Below, one piece after another: positions 1 through 7,060 of a stretch of DNA of 46,485 nucleotides. Origin of the DNA: an uncultured Christensenella sp. (lineage in GTDB: Bacteria > Bacillota > Clostridia > Christensenellales > UBA1750). The notes below the pieces were generated by a model. That model made no database searches. It saw only the letters and a program-made list of their open reading frames with translations, and was not told the origin of the DNA. Both the position numbers and the translations under genes were made by a program. The stretch's first letter is position 1; the number at the start of each line of letters is the position of its first letter. The stretch covers positions 92,811 to 139,295 of the forward strand of contig CAOKIU010000001.1 in the NCBI GenBank assembly GCA_948468595.1, in the 5' to 3' direction.

Positions 1-958
1 TTAAGGCGTTCTCGCCCGAACGCAGGGTAAAGTCCTTGCGCGCGCACAGCCTTTCGCCGCGCAGATACGCCATCTCGCGCACCGGCCGCGCGCCAACCGT
101 GCCGTCGCCGTGCTTGACAATCTCGCGCGGAAGGGTGAGCATGCCCTGCCAGCCCGCCGCCTCGCGGCCCTCCACCGTCTCCCGCATCCAGCCAAAGTTG
201 ACGATGCGGCCATCCGGCATGACCACGGTGTTGGGCGCATAATAGCTGTTGCCGAGGTCAAAGGGCCGCATGGTGCCGGCGCGGAGCACGTGGTTTTCGT
301 ACACGCCATCCATGGCGTACACACCCTGCGCCTTCATCAGCGAGACCAGCAGCGTGGCCGTGCCATCCTCAAACCGGAGGAAATTCGGGCACTCCCACAT
401 GTCCTCCTCAGGGTCGTCCTTGCTGCACAATTCGCCCACGCGCTCCCAGCGCTTGAGGTCCTGGCTGCGGTAGATCAGGGCGAACCCGCGCTTTCCCTTC
501 TCGCCGCTGCCCACGGCGATGTAGGTCATGCCGTCCTCCTGCCAGGCAAAGGGATCGCGGAAGCCGTTGAGTTCCTCCCCTTCCTCGCGCACGATGATGG
601 GATTGCCCTCGTACTTGACAAAGTTTTGCGCCTTAGCATCCCCGATCGCCAGGCACTGGACCTCCGGCTGCACGCCGGTATACAGGATATGCGGCAGGCC
701 GTCCTTGACCACGCAGCAGCCCGAGAACACGCCGTCCTTGTCATAGGGCATATCGGGGTGCAGCGCGCAGGGCAGGCGCTTCCAGTGCGTCAAATCCTTT
801 AGGACCGCATGGCCCCACGTCATGTTGCCCCAAACCGCGCCTTGGGGGTTGTATTGATAGAACATATGCAGGTTTTCGCCCAAAACAACGGGGCCGTTGG
901 GGTCGTTCATCCAGTTCTTTTCCGGCTGAAAATGAAACCGTCCTCTCAATTCGTCCAT
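1..958 (-). CDS. GH32 sucrose/fructan hydrolase (C-terminus cut by window edge)
   Basis: Glycoside hydrolase family 32, the family of sucrose-6-phosphate hydrolases, invertases and fructanases that cleave beta-fructosyl bonds. Reading leftward from ATG at 956-958, 319 codons are open and run off the window. The three family motifs are present: WMNDPNG at residues 16-22 with nucleophile D19, FRDP with transition-state D135, and WEC with acid/base E189. The five-bladed propeller is therefore nearly complete and only the C-terminal beta-sandwich is missing. There is no signal peptide, so a cytoplasmic enzyme acting on imported sucrose, sucrose-6-phosphate or short fructans is likely. A GGAGGA ribosome site precedes the start, which lies 15 bp after the HAD gene, so the two are cotranscribed. 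The exact substrate cannot be read from the sequence. Confidence 0.93.
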   Translation of the reverse strand, partial: MDELRGRFHFQPEKNWMNDPNGPVVLGENLHMFYQYNPQGAVWGNMTWGHAVLKDLTHWKRLPCALHPDMPYDKDGVFSGCCVVKDGLPHILYTGVQPEVQCLAIGDAKAQNFVKYEGNPIIVREEGEELNGFRDPFAWQEDGMTYIAVGSGEKGKRGFALIYRSQDLKRWERVGELCSKDDPEEDMWECPNFLRFEDGTATLLVSLMKAQGVYAMDGVYENHVLRAGTMRPFDLGNSYYAPNTVVMPDGRIVNFGWMRETVEGREAAGWQGMLTLPREIVKHGDGTVGARPVREMAYLRGERLCARKDFTLRSGENAL

Positions 959-973
959 AATGCTCCTCCGTTT

Positions 974-1660
974 TTATACAAATTGAATCAAATCGTGCAG
1001 CTGGGTGACCTCCGCCCGAATATAGGGGTTGTCCGCCGGGCACGGCAGCCGCTTGGGGTTGTACCATATGCCGTCCACCTGCGCATTGCGCGCCGCTTGC
1101 ATATCCGAGGTCAGCGAGTCGCCCACGATGACGGCATCCGCCTTGTCCGGGCAGCGCAGGACTTCCAGCGCCCGCTCCACGATCCTTCGATCGGGCTTGG
1201 AAACGCCCTCCTCCTGGGAGATGACGAGCGCATTCACATAGGGCATCAGCCCGGATAGGCGGAAGCGGCTCTTCTGCACCGCCGTGATGCCGTTGGTCAG
1301 GATTCCCACCGTGCAGCCGCGTGCGCGCAGGTTCTGCAAAAGGGACAGGGACTGCGGGAAAAGATAACACCCCTTGCCCAGATGCTCTACAAACCTCTCG
1401 GCCGCGTCCGCCGGATCAGCGTCGGAATCCACGACCCGTAAAAAGCGTTCGAACCGCTCCACGCGCAAGCGGTCCTGCGTCATTTCCCCGCGCTCCAGCT
1501 TGCGCCAGAGCGATTCGTTGATTTCGTGATAGCGCTCAAGCGCCTCCTGGTTAAAGGCGACGCCGCATGCCGCGCACACCGCCTCCAGCGCGAACCGCTC
1601 CGCCTTTTCATAATCGAACAGCGTCATATCCGCGTCGATTAGCCAAAACCGCTTTTTCAT
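974..1660 (-). CDS. HAD-family phosphatase, YjjG/YfnB-type nucleotidase
   Basis: A 228-residue haloacid dehalogenase hydrolase. Motif I is DADMTLFD (D9 nucleophile, D11 acid/base), motif II is LTNG, the motif III lysine lies in VSKPD, and motif IV is VGDSLTSD. The alpha-helical cap between motifs I and II and the overall length fit the YjjG/YfnB group, which dephosphorylates non-canonical pyrimidine nucleoside monophosphates. Substrate range in HAD enzymes is broad, so a sugar-phosphate substrate linked to the downstream GH32 gene is also possible. The start has a clear AGGAGG site 8 nt upstream. It is the first gene of a two-gene operon with the GH32 hydrolase. Confidence 0.85.
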   Translation of the reverse strand: MKKRFWLIDADMTLFDYEKAERFALEAVCAACGVAFNQEALERYHEINESLWRKLERGEMTQDRLRVERFERFLRVVDSDADPADAAERFVEHLGKGCYLFPQSLSLLQNLRARGCTVGILTNGITAVQKSRFRLSGLMPYVNALVISQEEGVSKPDRRIVERALEVLRCPDKADAVIVGDSLTSDMQAARNAQVDGIWYNPKRLPCPADNPYIRAEVTQLHDLIQFV

Positions 1661-1689
1661 TATTTGCTCCTCCTAGACGTCTCTCGTCT

Positions 1690-1698
1690 ATTATAGCA
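1690..1698 (-). promoter_or_regulatory. Extended -10 promoter for the HAD-GH32 operon
   Basis: On the minus strand TGCTATAAT forms a consensus -10 with the TGn extension. No good -35 hexamer lies 16-18 bp upstream, as is common for extended -10 promoters. Transcription would start near 1684, about 24 nt before the HAD ATG. Confidence 0.6.
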
Positions 1699-1790
1699 TG
1701 TAACCTCGTCCAGGGACAGTCAATCATGTGCGCGCAAAAATTTTCTTCCATTTTTCTTAACATATATGAAAATTTTTTGTCCGTAATCTG

Positions 1791-1819
1791 TTGCATTTTT
1801 GACCAAGACAGGTTATAAT
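1791..1819 (+). promoter_or_regulatory. Sigma-A promoter for the structured RNA and zinc-ribbon gene
   Basis: TTGCAT at 1791-1796, a 17-bp spacer and a perfect TATAAT at 1814-1819. The predicted start is near 1826. The surrounding 1735-1810 is markedly AT-rich compared with the rest of the window. The gene lies some 260 nt downstream, so a long leader or free-standing RNA is made. Confidence 0.8.
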
Positions 1820-1825
1820 AACGAT

Positions 1826-2010
1826 AGTTGCTTGATCTGAGGCAAGGTCTGTGGTTGAAAGTCGATGCCAGACGCGGGCGAAGCGATCCACATAAGCCGG
1901 TAAATTGCCGGTGAACATGGCGCGTTCTAGGAGTAAGTCCAACCGGAGAAATCCGAGAGGGGTAGTAGTGGGGACGGAGACACCGTTAGGAGCGAACCTT
2001 CCTGTTGGCG
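1826..2010 (+). ncRNA. Structured noncoding RNA upstream of the zinc-ribbon gene (raiA-motif-like?)
   Basis: No reading frame with a ribosome site spans this region, but it folds into a compact multibranched structure. The closing stem pairs 1840-1842 and 1844-1848 with 1996-2003 (8 bp, one bulged C). Inside it are a helix 1850-1854/1888-1892 enclosing a small hairpin 1873-1875/1883-1885, a hairpin 1897-1902/1906-1911, a weak hairpin 1913-1916/1924-1927, a GAAA-tetraloop hairpin 1944-1947/1952-1955 and a hairpin 1974-1977/1983-1986. A perfect promoter sits just upstream. No terminator separates it from the gene at 2084, so it may be a leader or a processed RNA. It does not resemble the TPP, cobalamin or c-di-GMP-I riboswitches, RNase P or tmRNA. 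The compact fold and Clostridia setting recall the raiA motif, but I cannot confirm this by eye. Confidence 0.6.
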
Positions 2011-2083
2011 GGTGTGGGGGCAAAAACCAGGTCAGCTTACCGAAAAATCAGTGACATACAATCTATCGGAGGGATACCTTACC

Positions 2084-2374
2084 ATGTACGAAGACAAGAC
2101 TTTGATTTGCAGAGACTGTGGCGCCGAGTTCGTTTTCACCGCGGGTGAACAGGCTTTCTACGCCGAAAAGGGCTTCCAGAATGAGCCTTCCCGCTGCAAG
2201 GCGTGCCGCGATGCTCGCAAGAACAACGGTGGTGCTCGCCGTGACGATTCCCGTCCCCGCGAGATGTACGACGCGATTTGCGCGGAGTGCGGCAAACCCA
2301 CCAAGATCCCCTTCCTCCCCAAGAATGACCGCCCGGTTTACTGCAGCGAGTGCTACCAGGCCCGCAGAGGGTAA
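2084..2374 (+). CDS. Small four-CxxC zinc-ribbon protein (zf-trcl type)
   Basis: A 96-residue protein with two zinc-ribbon halves: CRDC at residues 9-12 paired with CKAC, and CAEC paired with CSEC near the C-terminus. The two halves are linked by an Arg/Asn/Asp-rich segment. The family is common in Clostridia and has no assigned function. The Arg- and Lys-rich sequence between the metal sites suggests nucleic-acid or ribosome binding (inference). The ATG at 2084 is preferred because GGAGGG lies 10 nt upstream; the frame is open further upstream to 2012 but without a ribosome site. It is transcribed behind the structured RNA and ends before a strong terminator, forming its own unit. Confidence 0.85.
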   Translation: MYEDKTLICRDCGAEFVFTAGEQAFYAEKGFQNEPSRCKACRDARKNNGGARRDDSRPREMYDAICAECGKPTKIPFLPKNDRPVYCSECYQARRG

Positions 2375-2406
2375 TCCCTACCGTTAATCCCTTGGAGAAC
2401 GAAATC

Positions 2407-2445
2407 AAGCGTCCGGCGCGCAAGCGCCTGGCGCTTCTTTTTTTT
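2407..2445 (+). terminator. Rho-independent terminator after the zinc-ribbon gene
   Basis: A GC-rich stem with an inner GCAA tetraloop (2414-2427) and outer AAGCG/CGCTT pairs is followed by TTCTTTTTTTT. It closes the structured RNA/zinc-ribbon unit against the convergent gene at 2473. Confidence 0.85.
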
Positions 2446-2472
2446 CGGGCGCAAAAATTCCCGATCCGCCGC

Positions 2473-3399
2473 CTACCATGAGGCTGAATCGGGAACATCG
2501 CTGTTGTAGCTGCGATTGCGCGTCAGCGCAAAGAGATCCTTTTCATTGCATGCCCCGCGCCACACCCGCTGCACGCACGAAAGATACGCCATCGCGCGTT
2601 TTTGCGCCAGGTTCATCAGCTCCTCCACCGACTCCTGCCGTGGCACGCCGGGCGCTTTTTCGTCAAACCAGGTCCTATGGGAGAGGTTCATATAGTCGCA
2701 TTCGGGCAGGGCAAGAGGGCTGCTGTGCGCGGTGATGACGCCGTTTAGGTGCAGCGCCAATTCCACGAGGCGCCATACCCTTTTCTTAAACGGCGTGGGA
2801 TGGCGCAGGCAGCGCTTTGCCCAGCGCAAATGCGCAAACGCCTTCAGGAACTGGCCGCGGGCGATCTCCTTGCGCTTGAACGCCTGCCGCACCGCCTGAC
2901 AGAGCAGGGCGTCAATCTCCTCTTCCTCCGCCGCATCGATGAGAAAAATGCCTAACCGCTCCATCGGCGGCTCCAGTCCCCGCGCATCCGGCGTGTCCAT
3001 CCGGTATAGCGTCGAATCGATGGCCTCCTCCAAATACCCATGTCCGCCCTTCATGGTAAAATCGCCAGCTCTGCATTGGAAGCGGACGTAAGGGTGGAGG
3101 ATTTGGTCCAGCGCGTAGTGGCAAAAAAAGCCCAGCACGTAGGCCTTTTGTGCGCCGGTGCGGGCGTTTTGGACCAGCGCCCAGAGAAACTGATCGCATC
3201 TGGCGGAATGAATGCGAATGCCCAGCCTTTGGAAGTTCAATCCATGGGAGCGGTAGCGCCAGAAGGCGTGGAAGAACATGGGGTCGGGTCCGTCTGCGCC
3301 CACCAGATACGCGGAAAAATGCTTGGATACAAACGGCTCCATCTCCATTTCCTGTGCCGTCATTCTGGCCAACCGCTCGTGCGCGTAAAACTCCGCCAT
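2473..3399 (-). CDS. Zinc-dependent phospholipase C family protein
   Basis: A 308-residue protein of the zinc-dependent phospholipase C/S1-P1-like fold. Near the N-terminus is GADGPDP (residues 34-40), seen in many bacterial members. The zinc site is visible as H94-x3-D98-x3-H102 in the segment around CHYALDQILHP, followed by H120-x3-E124. Unlike clostridial alpha-toxin there is no signal peptide and no C2-like C-terminal domain, so an intracellular enzyme of unknown substrate is more likely than a toxin. The start MAEF is chosen because GGAGGGG lies just upstream; a longer frame extends into the neighbouring gene but is antisense noise. It is separated from the upstream lar operon by a hairpin. 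Confidence 0.75.
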   Translation of the reverse strand: MAEFYAHERLARMTAQEMEMEPFVSKHFSAYLVGADGPDPMFFHAFWRYRSHGLNFQRLGIRIHSARCDQFLWALVQNARTGAQKAYVLGFFCHYALDQILHPYVRFQCRAGDFTMKGGHGYLEEAIDSTLYRMDTPDARGLEPPMERLGIFLIDAAEEEEIDALLCQAVRQAFKRKEIARGQFLKAFAHLRWAKRCLRHPTPFKKRVWRLVELALHLNGVITAHSSPLALPECDYMNLSHRTWFDEKAPGVPRQESVEELMNLAQKRAMAYLSCVQRVWRGACNEKDLFALTRNRSYNSDVPDSASW

Positions 3400-3470
3400 C
3401 CGTCTCCCCTCCATCCCACGCCGCGAACCGCTACGCTCCACGACCACGCGCGCAGGTTTAGGCCATTTTT

Positions 3471-3502
3471 GCAGAAAGCCCGCCATAAGCGGGCTTTTCT
3501 GC
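3471..3502 (-). terminator. Inverted repeat after the lar operon, probable terminator
   Basis: A 32-nt near-perfect inverted repeat with a GC core (GCCCGC/GCGGGC) inside AAA/TTT arms, just past the guaA-like stop. The T-run is short (TTTCT) and lies inside the stem, so termination may be partial. Confidence 0.55.
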
Positions 3503-3508
3503 AACGCT

Positions 3509-4954
3509 CTATTCCCACTCCACCTGTCCCGGCGGGACGGGCGTGAGGTCATAGACCACGCGATAGACGTTCTCCACCTCGGCCAAGATGCGCTCCGCGG
3601 CGCGCTCCAGCACGTCCTGGGGCAGGCGCAGCACATGGATGGGGTCCGCGGCGGTGCCGTTGACCGCGCGCAGGATGACGACATAGCGCGGCCTGCCATC
3701 CATAAACGCGGAGGAAAAGTCCGCCATGACCGCAAAGACCTGGGTGATGGGCTTGATCTGCCCCGCCTCCTCCAGGGTGCGGCGCAGCACCTCATCCGCG
3801 TGGCGGAGCGTTTCCAGCTTATCCGCGTCCACAGGGCCCATGCACCGAAGGGCAATGCCGGCGCTGGGATAGTGCTGCCGGCTCACCACCGCATCCGGAA
3901 CGCCCAGCATGGTGGCTATGGCCCGCACCTCATCCTTGAAGAGGGGGCGCAGCGGCTCCACCACGGGGATATCCCCCGCCAACTCGCTCTGGAAATGCCC
4001 TTGCAGCACATCGGGGTAGTTGGTCGCGCGCACCACCACCACATGCCCGCCCAACCGCGCCACTTCGTCGGAGATGCGGTCGCCGATGAACTGCGCCACG
4101 GCCTGGCGCTTGCTCTGCGGGGTGATGCAGCCGCTCAATTGCTCCATCATGCGCCCCTGGGCGTTGACTTGGCGGATCTCCAGCCCCAGCTGGCCGCCCA
4201 GCGCCTGATGAATGTATTCTATGTCGCCATCCCGCGCCAGGCCCTTGTTGATGACCAGGCAATGGAGCCGATCGCCCACCGCCCGCTTGGCCAGGCACGC
4301 GGCCACGGTGGAATCCACCCCGCCGGAGAGCACGCACACGGCCTGCCCCTCGCCCACAACCTGGCGGATGCGCTGCACCGCCTGGTCAATATAGGCCTCG
4401 TAGCTGTAATTGGGCTGCAAATGCAGCACGCTCCACAAAAAGTTGCCGATGATCTCGCTGGCCTCGACGTCGTGCGCCTCTGGCATGAACTGAAAGCCCG
4501 TGCTGGCGCCCTGACCGTCGTCAAAGCCCAGGGTGACGCCTTCCGCCACGCTGAGCGTGCGGCAGCCCTGCGCAAGCGAGAGATAGTCCGCGCTTTCCAG
4601 CAGCCGCATTCCGCCCTCCACACCGGCGCAAATGCCCAGGTTGGCAAAGTGCACCTCCTTGAGCTGGCCGGTGATGGCGTGGCCTGTGACCTCTCCGCCC
4701 AGCGCGATGCAAAGCTGCGCGGCCGGCGCGCCGAAGGCGAGGATGGGGAGCCCCTTTTCCAGCAGCAGGCGCAGGCAGGGCAGCGTGTGCTCGTTCGGGG
4801 CCCCAATCACCACGACGCCCTTGATCTCCTCCGGCAAAGACAGAGCCTCCACGCCGGTCATCGTGCAAAACACCCCCGCGCCGCGGATGCCCTTGACCAT
4901 GGAAAAGCCCTCGCTGCCCCCTGTATTGACCACCAATACCTGCCGCTCCATCAT
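3509..4954 (-). CDS. GMP synthase paralogue with dead glutaminase domain, in the lar operon
   Basis: 481 residues, with the domain order of GuaA: class I glutamine amidotransferase (1-180), ATP pyrophosphatase (185-345) and C-terminal dimerisation domain ending in VEWE. The PP-loop SGGVDS (210-215), YPDV (313-316) and PLFKDEVR (337-344) are intact. The glutaminase is not: the position of the catalytic Cys in GVCYG is G75, and the catalytic His of FHPE is M157 (FQFMPE, E159 kept). The XMP-site motif (HPFPGPGL in normal enzymes) reads HYPSAGIAL at 361-369, and DNGLLR reads NKGLAR. It therefore probably uses free ammonia or another nucleophile, and perhaps another nucleotide. It is the last gene after larE-larB-larC, 14 bp downstream. 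Alternatively it is an ammonia-dependent GMP synthase that drifted; a second, normal guaA elsewhere would decide. Confidence 0.8.
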   Translation of the reverse strand: MMERQVLVVNTGGSEGFSMVKGIRGAGVFCTMTGVEALSLPEEIKGVVVIGAPNEHTLPCLRLLLEKGLPILAFGAPAAQLCIALGGEVTGHAITGQLKEVHFANLGICAGVEGGMRLLESADYLSLAQGCRTLSVAEGVTLGFDDGQGASTGFQFMPEAHDVEASEIIGNFLWSVLHLQPNYSYEAYIDQAVQRIRQVVGEGQAVCVLSGGVDSTVAACLAKRAVGDRLHCLVINKGLARDGDIEYIHQALGGQLGLEIRQVNAQGRMMEQLSGCITPQSKRQAVAQFIGDRISDEVARLGGHVVVVRATNYPDVLQGHFQSELAGDIPVVEPLRPLFKDEVRAIATMLGVPDAVVSRQHYPSAGIALRCMGPVDADKLETLRHADEVLRRTLEEAGQIKPITQVFAVMADFSSAFMDGRPRYVVILRAVNGTAADPIHVLRLPQDVLERAAERILAEVENVYRVVYDLTPVPPGQVEWE

Positions 4955-4968
4955 CCTCTTTCGCCTCC

Positions 4969-5403
4969 TTATCGCTCATGATACGCGCGCATGGCGGCCT
5001 CGTATACCGCCAGGTAGGGCACACCATGCTTCCGCGCCAATGCAGCCGCCTGCTCGTACTCGGGACAAGCACGGCCCGTGCCCAGCGCCACCTTTAGGTC
5101 GATCTCCCCGTATTCCGTCTTGACATGCACAAACTCGCGCCCCTGCATCATGCGGCGCATCCGCACCAAGCGCACCCCCAAGGTGGTGGATTCTCGCAGC
5201 AGAAGGTTGCCCAGCTTCTCCTCATCCTCGACCTTGGCCACCACCTGCACCATCACGCCGGGGCGGCCCTTCTTCATGGTCATGGGGATCAGAGAGGCGT
5301 CCAGCGCGCCCTCCGCCATCAGTCGCTCCATGAGATAGCCAAACGCCTCGCCCGTCATGTCGTCGATGTTGGCCGTCAGCACAGACACCTCGGGGGCTAC
5401 GCT
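4969..5403 (-). CDS. larC2: LarC2: C-terminal part of the nickel insertase, reached by -1 frameshift
   Basis: 144 residues read in the -1 frame relative to larC1, starting with the AGC codon that overlaps the last A of the slippery run. The sequence opens SVAPEVSVLTANIDDMTGEA; NIDDM is a hallmark of the LarC C-terminal domain, which builds the CTP and nickel site of the cyclometallase. There is no in-frame ATG with a ribosome site near its beginning, and the frame extends upstream only as overlap with larC1, so translation by frameshift is the simplest reading. The fused LarC would be about 440 residues, the usual length for the family. In Lactiplantibacillus plantarum LarC is known to be made by programmed frameshifting. 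Confidence 0.85.
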   Translation of the reverse strand, partial: SVAPEVSVLTANIDDMTGEAFGYLMERLMAEGALDASLIPMTMKKGRPGVMVQVVAKVEDEEKLGNLLLRESTTLGVRLVRMRRMMQGREFVHVKTEYGEIDLKVALGTGRACPEYEQAAALARKHGVPYLAVYEAAMRAYHER

Positions 5404-6290
5404 TTTTTTGCGTCGTGACCCACGAACACCCGCAGCGCGTTGAGCGTCTCCATCTCCCGAACGCCCGCGCCATAGCCGATGCGCTCCACCTCCATCACGG
5501 GCATCCGGCCGAATTCGCTGCACAGGGTCTTGACAATCGCCGCGCCCGTGGGCGTGCAGAGCTCACCCCTGCCCGGGCCCATGAAATAGGGTTCGCCGCG
5601 CAGAATCTCCGCCACCGCCGGCGCGGGGACGGGGAACAAGCCGTGCGCGCACTGCACGTAACCGGACCCCACGTTGACCTTGGAGCAGAGAATCGCGTCG
5701 GGCGAAAGCTGATGAATGAGGATGGACGCGCCCACCACGTCCACAATGGCGTCAATGGCGCCCACCTCGTGGAAATGCACCTCGTCCACCGTGGTGCCAT
5801 GCATCTTGGCCTCGGCCTGCGCCAGCGTCGTGAAGATGCGCTTGGCCGTCGCCTTGACCTCCTCATTCAGCCCGCTCTCGTCAATCACCTTGGTCACGTC
5901 CGCAAGGCCGCGGTGCACGTGGCTGTGCGCATGTCCGTCGTGCTCGTGGGCGTGGTCATGCTCGTGTGCATGGTCGTGCTCGTGGTCGTGCTCATGGCCA
6001 TGGTCATGCTCGTGATTGTGGCCGTGGTCATGCTCATGGTCGTGGTCGTGCTCATGGTCGTGGTCATGCTCATGGTCGTGGTCATGGACATGATCGGTGG
6101 CCACGTCCACATGCGTACACATCACGCCGTTTTTGAGCGCCTTGCGAATGTGCAGGTGAAAGGCGTCGCCGAGGTTGAGCTTGGCCAAATCGCGCACAAG
6201 CGCCTCGGCATCCCCGCCCGCGTCCAACAGCGCGCCCATGGTCATGTCGCCGCTGATGCCGGAAAAACAGTCAAAGTATAGAATTTTCAT
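5397..6290 (-). CDS. larC1: LarC1: nickel-pincer cofactor biosynthesis, N-terminal part of nickel insertase
   Basis: 297 residues if terminated at the zero-frame TAG. It begins MKILYFDCFSGISGDM, the conserved LarC N-terminus, and contains the family segments HFHEVGAIDAIVDVVG and TPTGAAI. LarC inserts nickel into the thiolated pincer nucleotide in a CTP-dependent reaction, the last step of cofactor assembly. Residues 66-126 form a very long His/Asp/Glu tract, far longer than in most homologues, likely a nickel store. Translation either stops here or shifts -1 at 5403-5409 to give full-length LarC. The start overlaps the larB stop by 4 bp (ATGA), indicating translational coupling. Confidence 0.92.
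   Translation of the reverse strand: MKILYFDCFSGISGDMTMGALLDAGGDAEALVRDLAKLNLGDAFHLHIRKALKNGVMCTHVDVATDHVHDHDHEHDHDHEHDHDHEHDHGHNHEHDHGHEHDHEHDHAHEHDHAHEHDGHAHSHVHRGLADVTKVIDESGLNEEVKATAKRIFTTLAQAEAKMHGTTVDEVHFHEVGAIDAIVDVVGASILIHQLSPDAILCSKVNVGSGYVQCAHGLFPVPAPAVAEILRGEPYFMGPGRGELCTPTGAAIVKTLCSEFGRMPVMEVERIGYGAGVREMETLNALRVFVGHDAKKA
5403..5409 (-). promoter_or_regulatory. Programmed -1 ribosomal frameshift site in larC
   Basis: Seven consecutive A residues, phased gcA AAA AAA gcg tag in the larC1 frame, form the slippery heptamer A AAA AAA followed by G. The larC1 stop TAG comes one codon later at 5397-5399. Slippage by -1 gives AAA AAA AGC GTA GCC and joins larC2. No clear upstream Shine-Dalgarno-like stimulator was seen; a downstream structure was not established. 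Confidence 0.85.
5913..6095 (-). repeat. Degenerate repeat encoding the His-rich tract of LarC1
   Basis: About 180 bp built from imperfect units coding for DHDHEH and DHAHEH, seen on the plus strand as repeated catggtcgtg and catgctcgtg blocks. Such a repeat is prone to copy-number change by slippage. It encodes residues 66-126 of LarC1. Confidence 0.85.
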
Positions 6291-7060
6291 CTTGATCTCT
6301 CCCCCGTTGCTGTAAAGCCCGTGTGATTGATTTGGGACGCGATGTAGCCCGCGCCAAAGCCGTTGTCGATGTTGACCACGGAGATGCCGCTGGCGCAGGA
6401 ATTGAGCATGGTCAACAGCGCGGACAGCCCGCCAAAGTTCGCGCCATAGCCCACCGATGTGGGCACGGCGATCACGGGCCGGTCCACAAGCCCCCCCACC
6501 ACCGAGGGCAGGGCGCCCTCCATGCCGGCGATGACCACCAGCACATTGGCGCGCATCATGGTCTCCGCGCTGGCGAGCAGGCGGTGCAGGCCCGCCACGC
6601 CCGCGTCATAGACGCGATCCACGGCATTTCCCAGGACTTCGGCGGTGATGGCAGCCTCCTCGGCCACGGGCTGGTCGCTGGTGCCCGCCGTCACGACGCA
6701 GATGCGCGTCTCCGGCATGGGCGTGGGGCGGCGGCGAACCACCACGATGCGCGCCATCTCATGGTATTCCACGCATTCATCCAGGTCGCGCACCGCCTCA
6801 AAGTGTTCCGGCCGCACGCGCGTGAGCAGGATGTTCTCCGCCCCGCGGTTCAGCATGGACTGGGCAATGCCGCGCGCCTGCTGCGCCGTCTTGCCGGCGC
6901 AATAGATGACCTCCGCCACGCCCTGTCGCAGCGCGCGGTGGTGGTCCACCCTGGCGTAACCCAAATCTTCAAAGGGCTGCATGCGCATTTCGATGACCGC
7001 GTCCTCCACGCTCATCTCGCCGCTGCGCACCCGATTTAAAACCTCTCTTATGTCTTTCAT
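6287..7060 (-). CDS. larB: LarB: nickel-pincer cofactor biosynthesis carboxylase/hydrolase
   Basis: 257 residues. LarB carboxylates the pyridinium ring of nicotinic acid adenine dinucleotide at C5 and hydrolyses the phosphoanhydride to give pyridinium dicarboxylate mononucleotide, the first step of the pincer cofactor. An N-terminal region (1-115) precedes a PurE-like domain that starts VVTAGTSDQPVAEEA. The highly conserved LarB signature YGANFGGLSALLTMLNSCA and VNIDNGFGAGY lies near the C-terminus. Both ends overlap neighbours by 4 bp (larE stop and larC1 start), so larE-larB-larC are translationally coupled. Length and all motifs are normal. Confidence 0.95.
   Translation of the reverse strand: MKDIREVLNRVRSGEMSVEDAVIEMRMQPFEDLGYARVDHHRALRQGVAEVIYCAGKTAQQARGIAQSMLNRGAENILLTRVRPEHFEAVRDLDECVEYHEMARIVVVRRRPTPMPETRICVVTAGTSDQPVAEEAAITAEVLGNAVDRVYDAGVAGLHRLLASAETMMRANVLVVIAGMEGALPSVVGGLVDRPVIAVPTSVGYGANFGGLSALLTMLNSCASGISVVNIDNGFGAGYIASQINHTGFTATGERSR

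Noticed and set aside
1840..2003. Known riboswitch, RNase P or tmRNA in the structured RNA
   Set aside because: I looked for the TPP, cobalamin and c-di-GMP-I core sequences and the RNase P and tmRNA signatures, and found none.
2473..3855. 460-residue form of the phospholipase C-like protein
   Set aside because: The first 150 residues are a shadow of the guaA-like gene; the ribosome site and the conserved N-terminus point to the start at 3399.
5397..5523. larC as a plain pseudogene
   Set aside because: The only break is a perfect slippery heptamer at the place where LarC is known to be frameshifted, and both halves are otherwise intact.
4969..5523. larC2 starting from ATG at 5523 as a separate gene
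   Set aside because: The first 40 codons of that frame are unlike LarC and only overlap larC1; no ribosome site is present.
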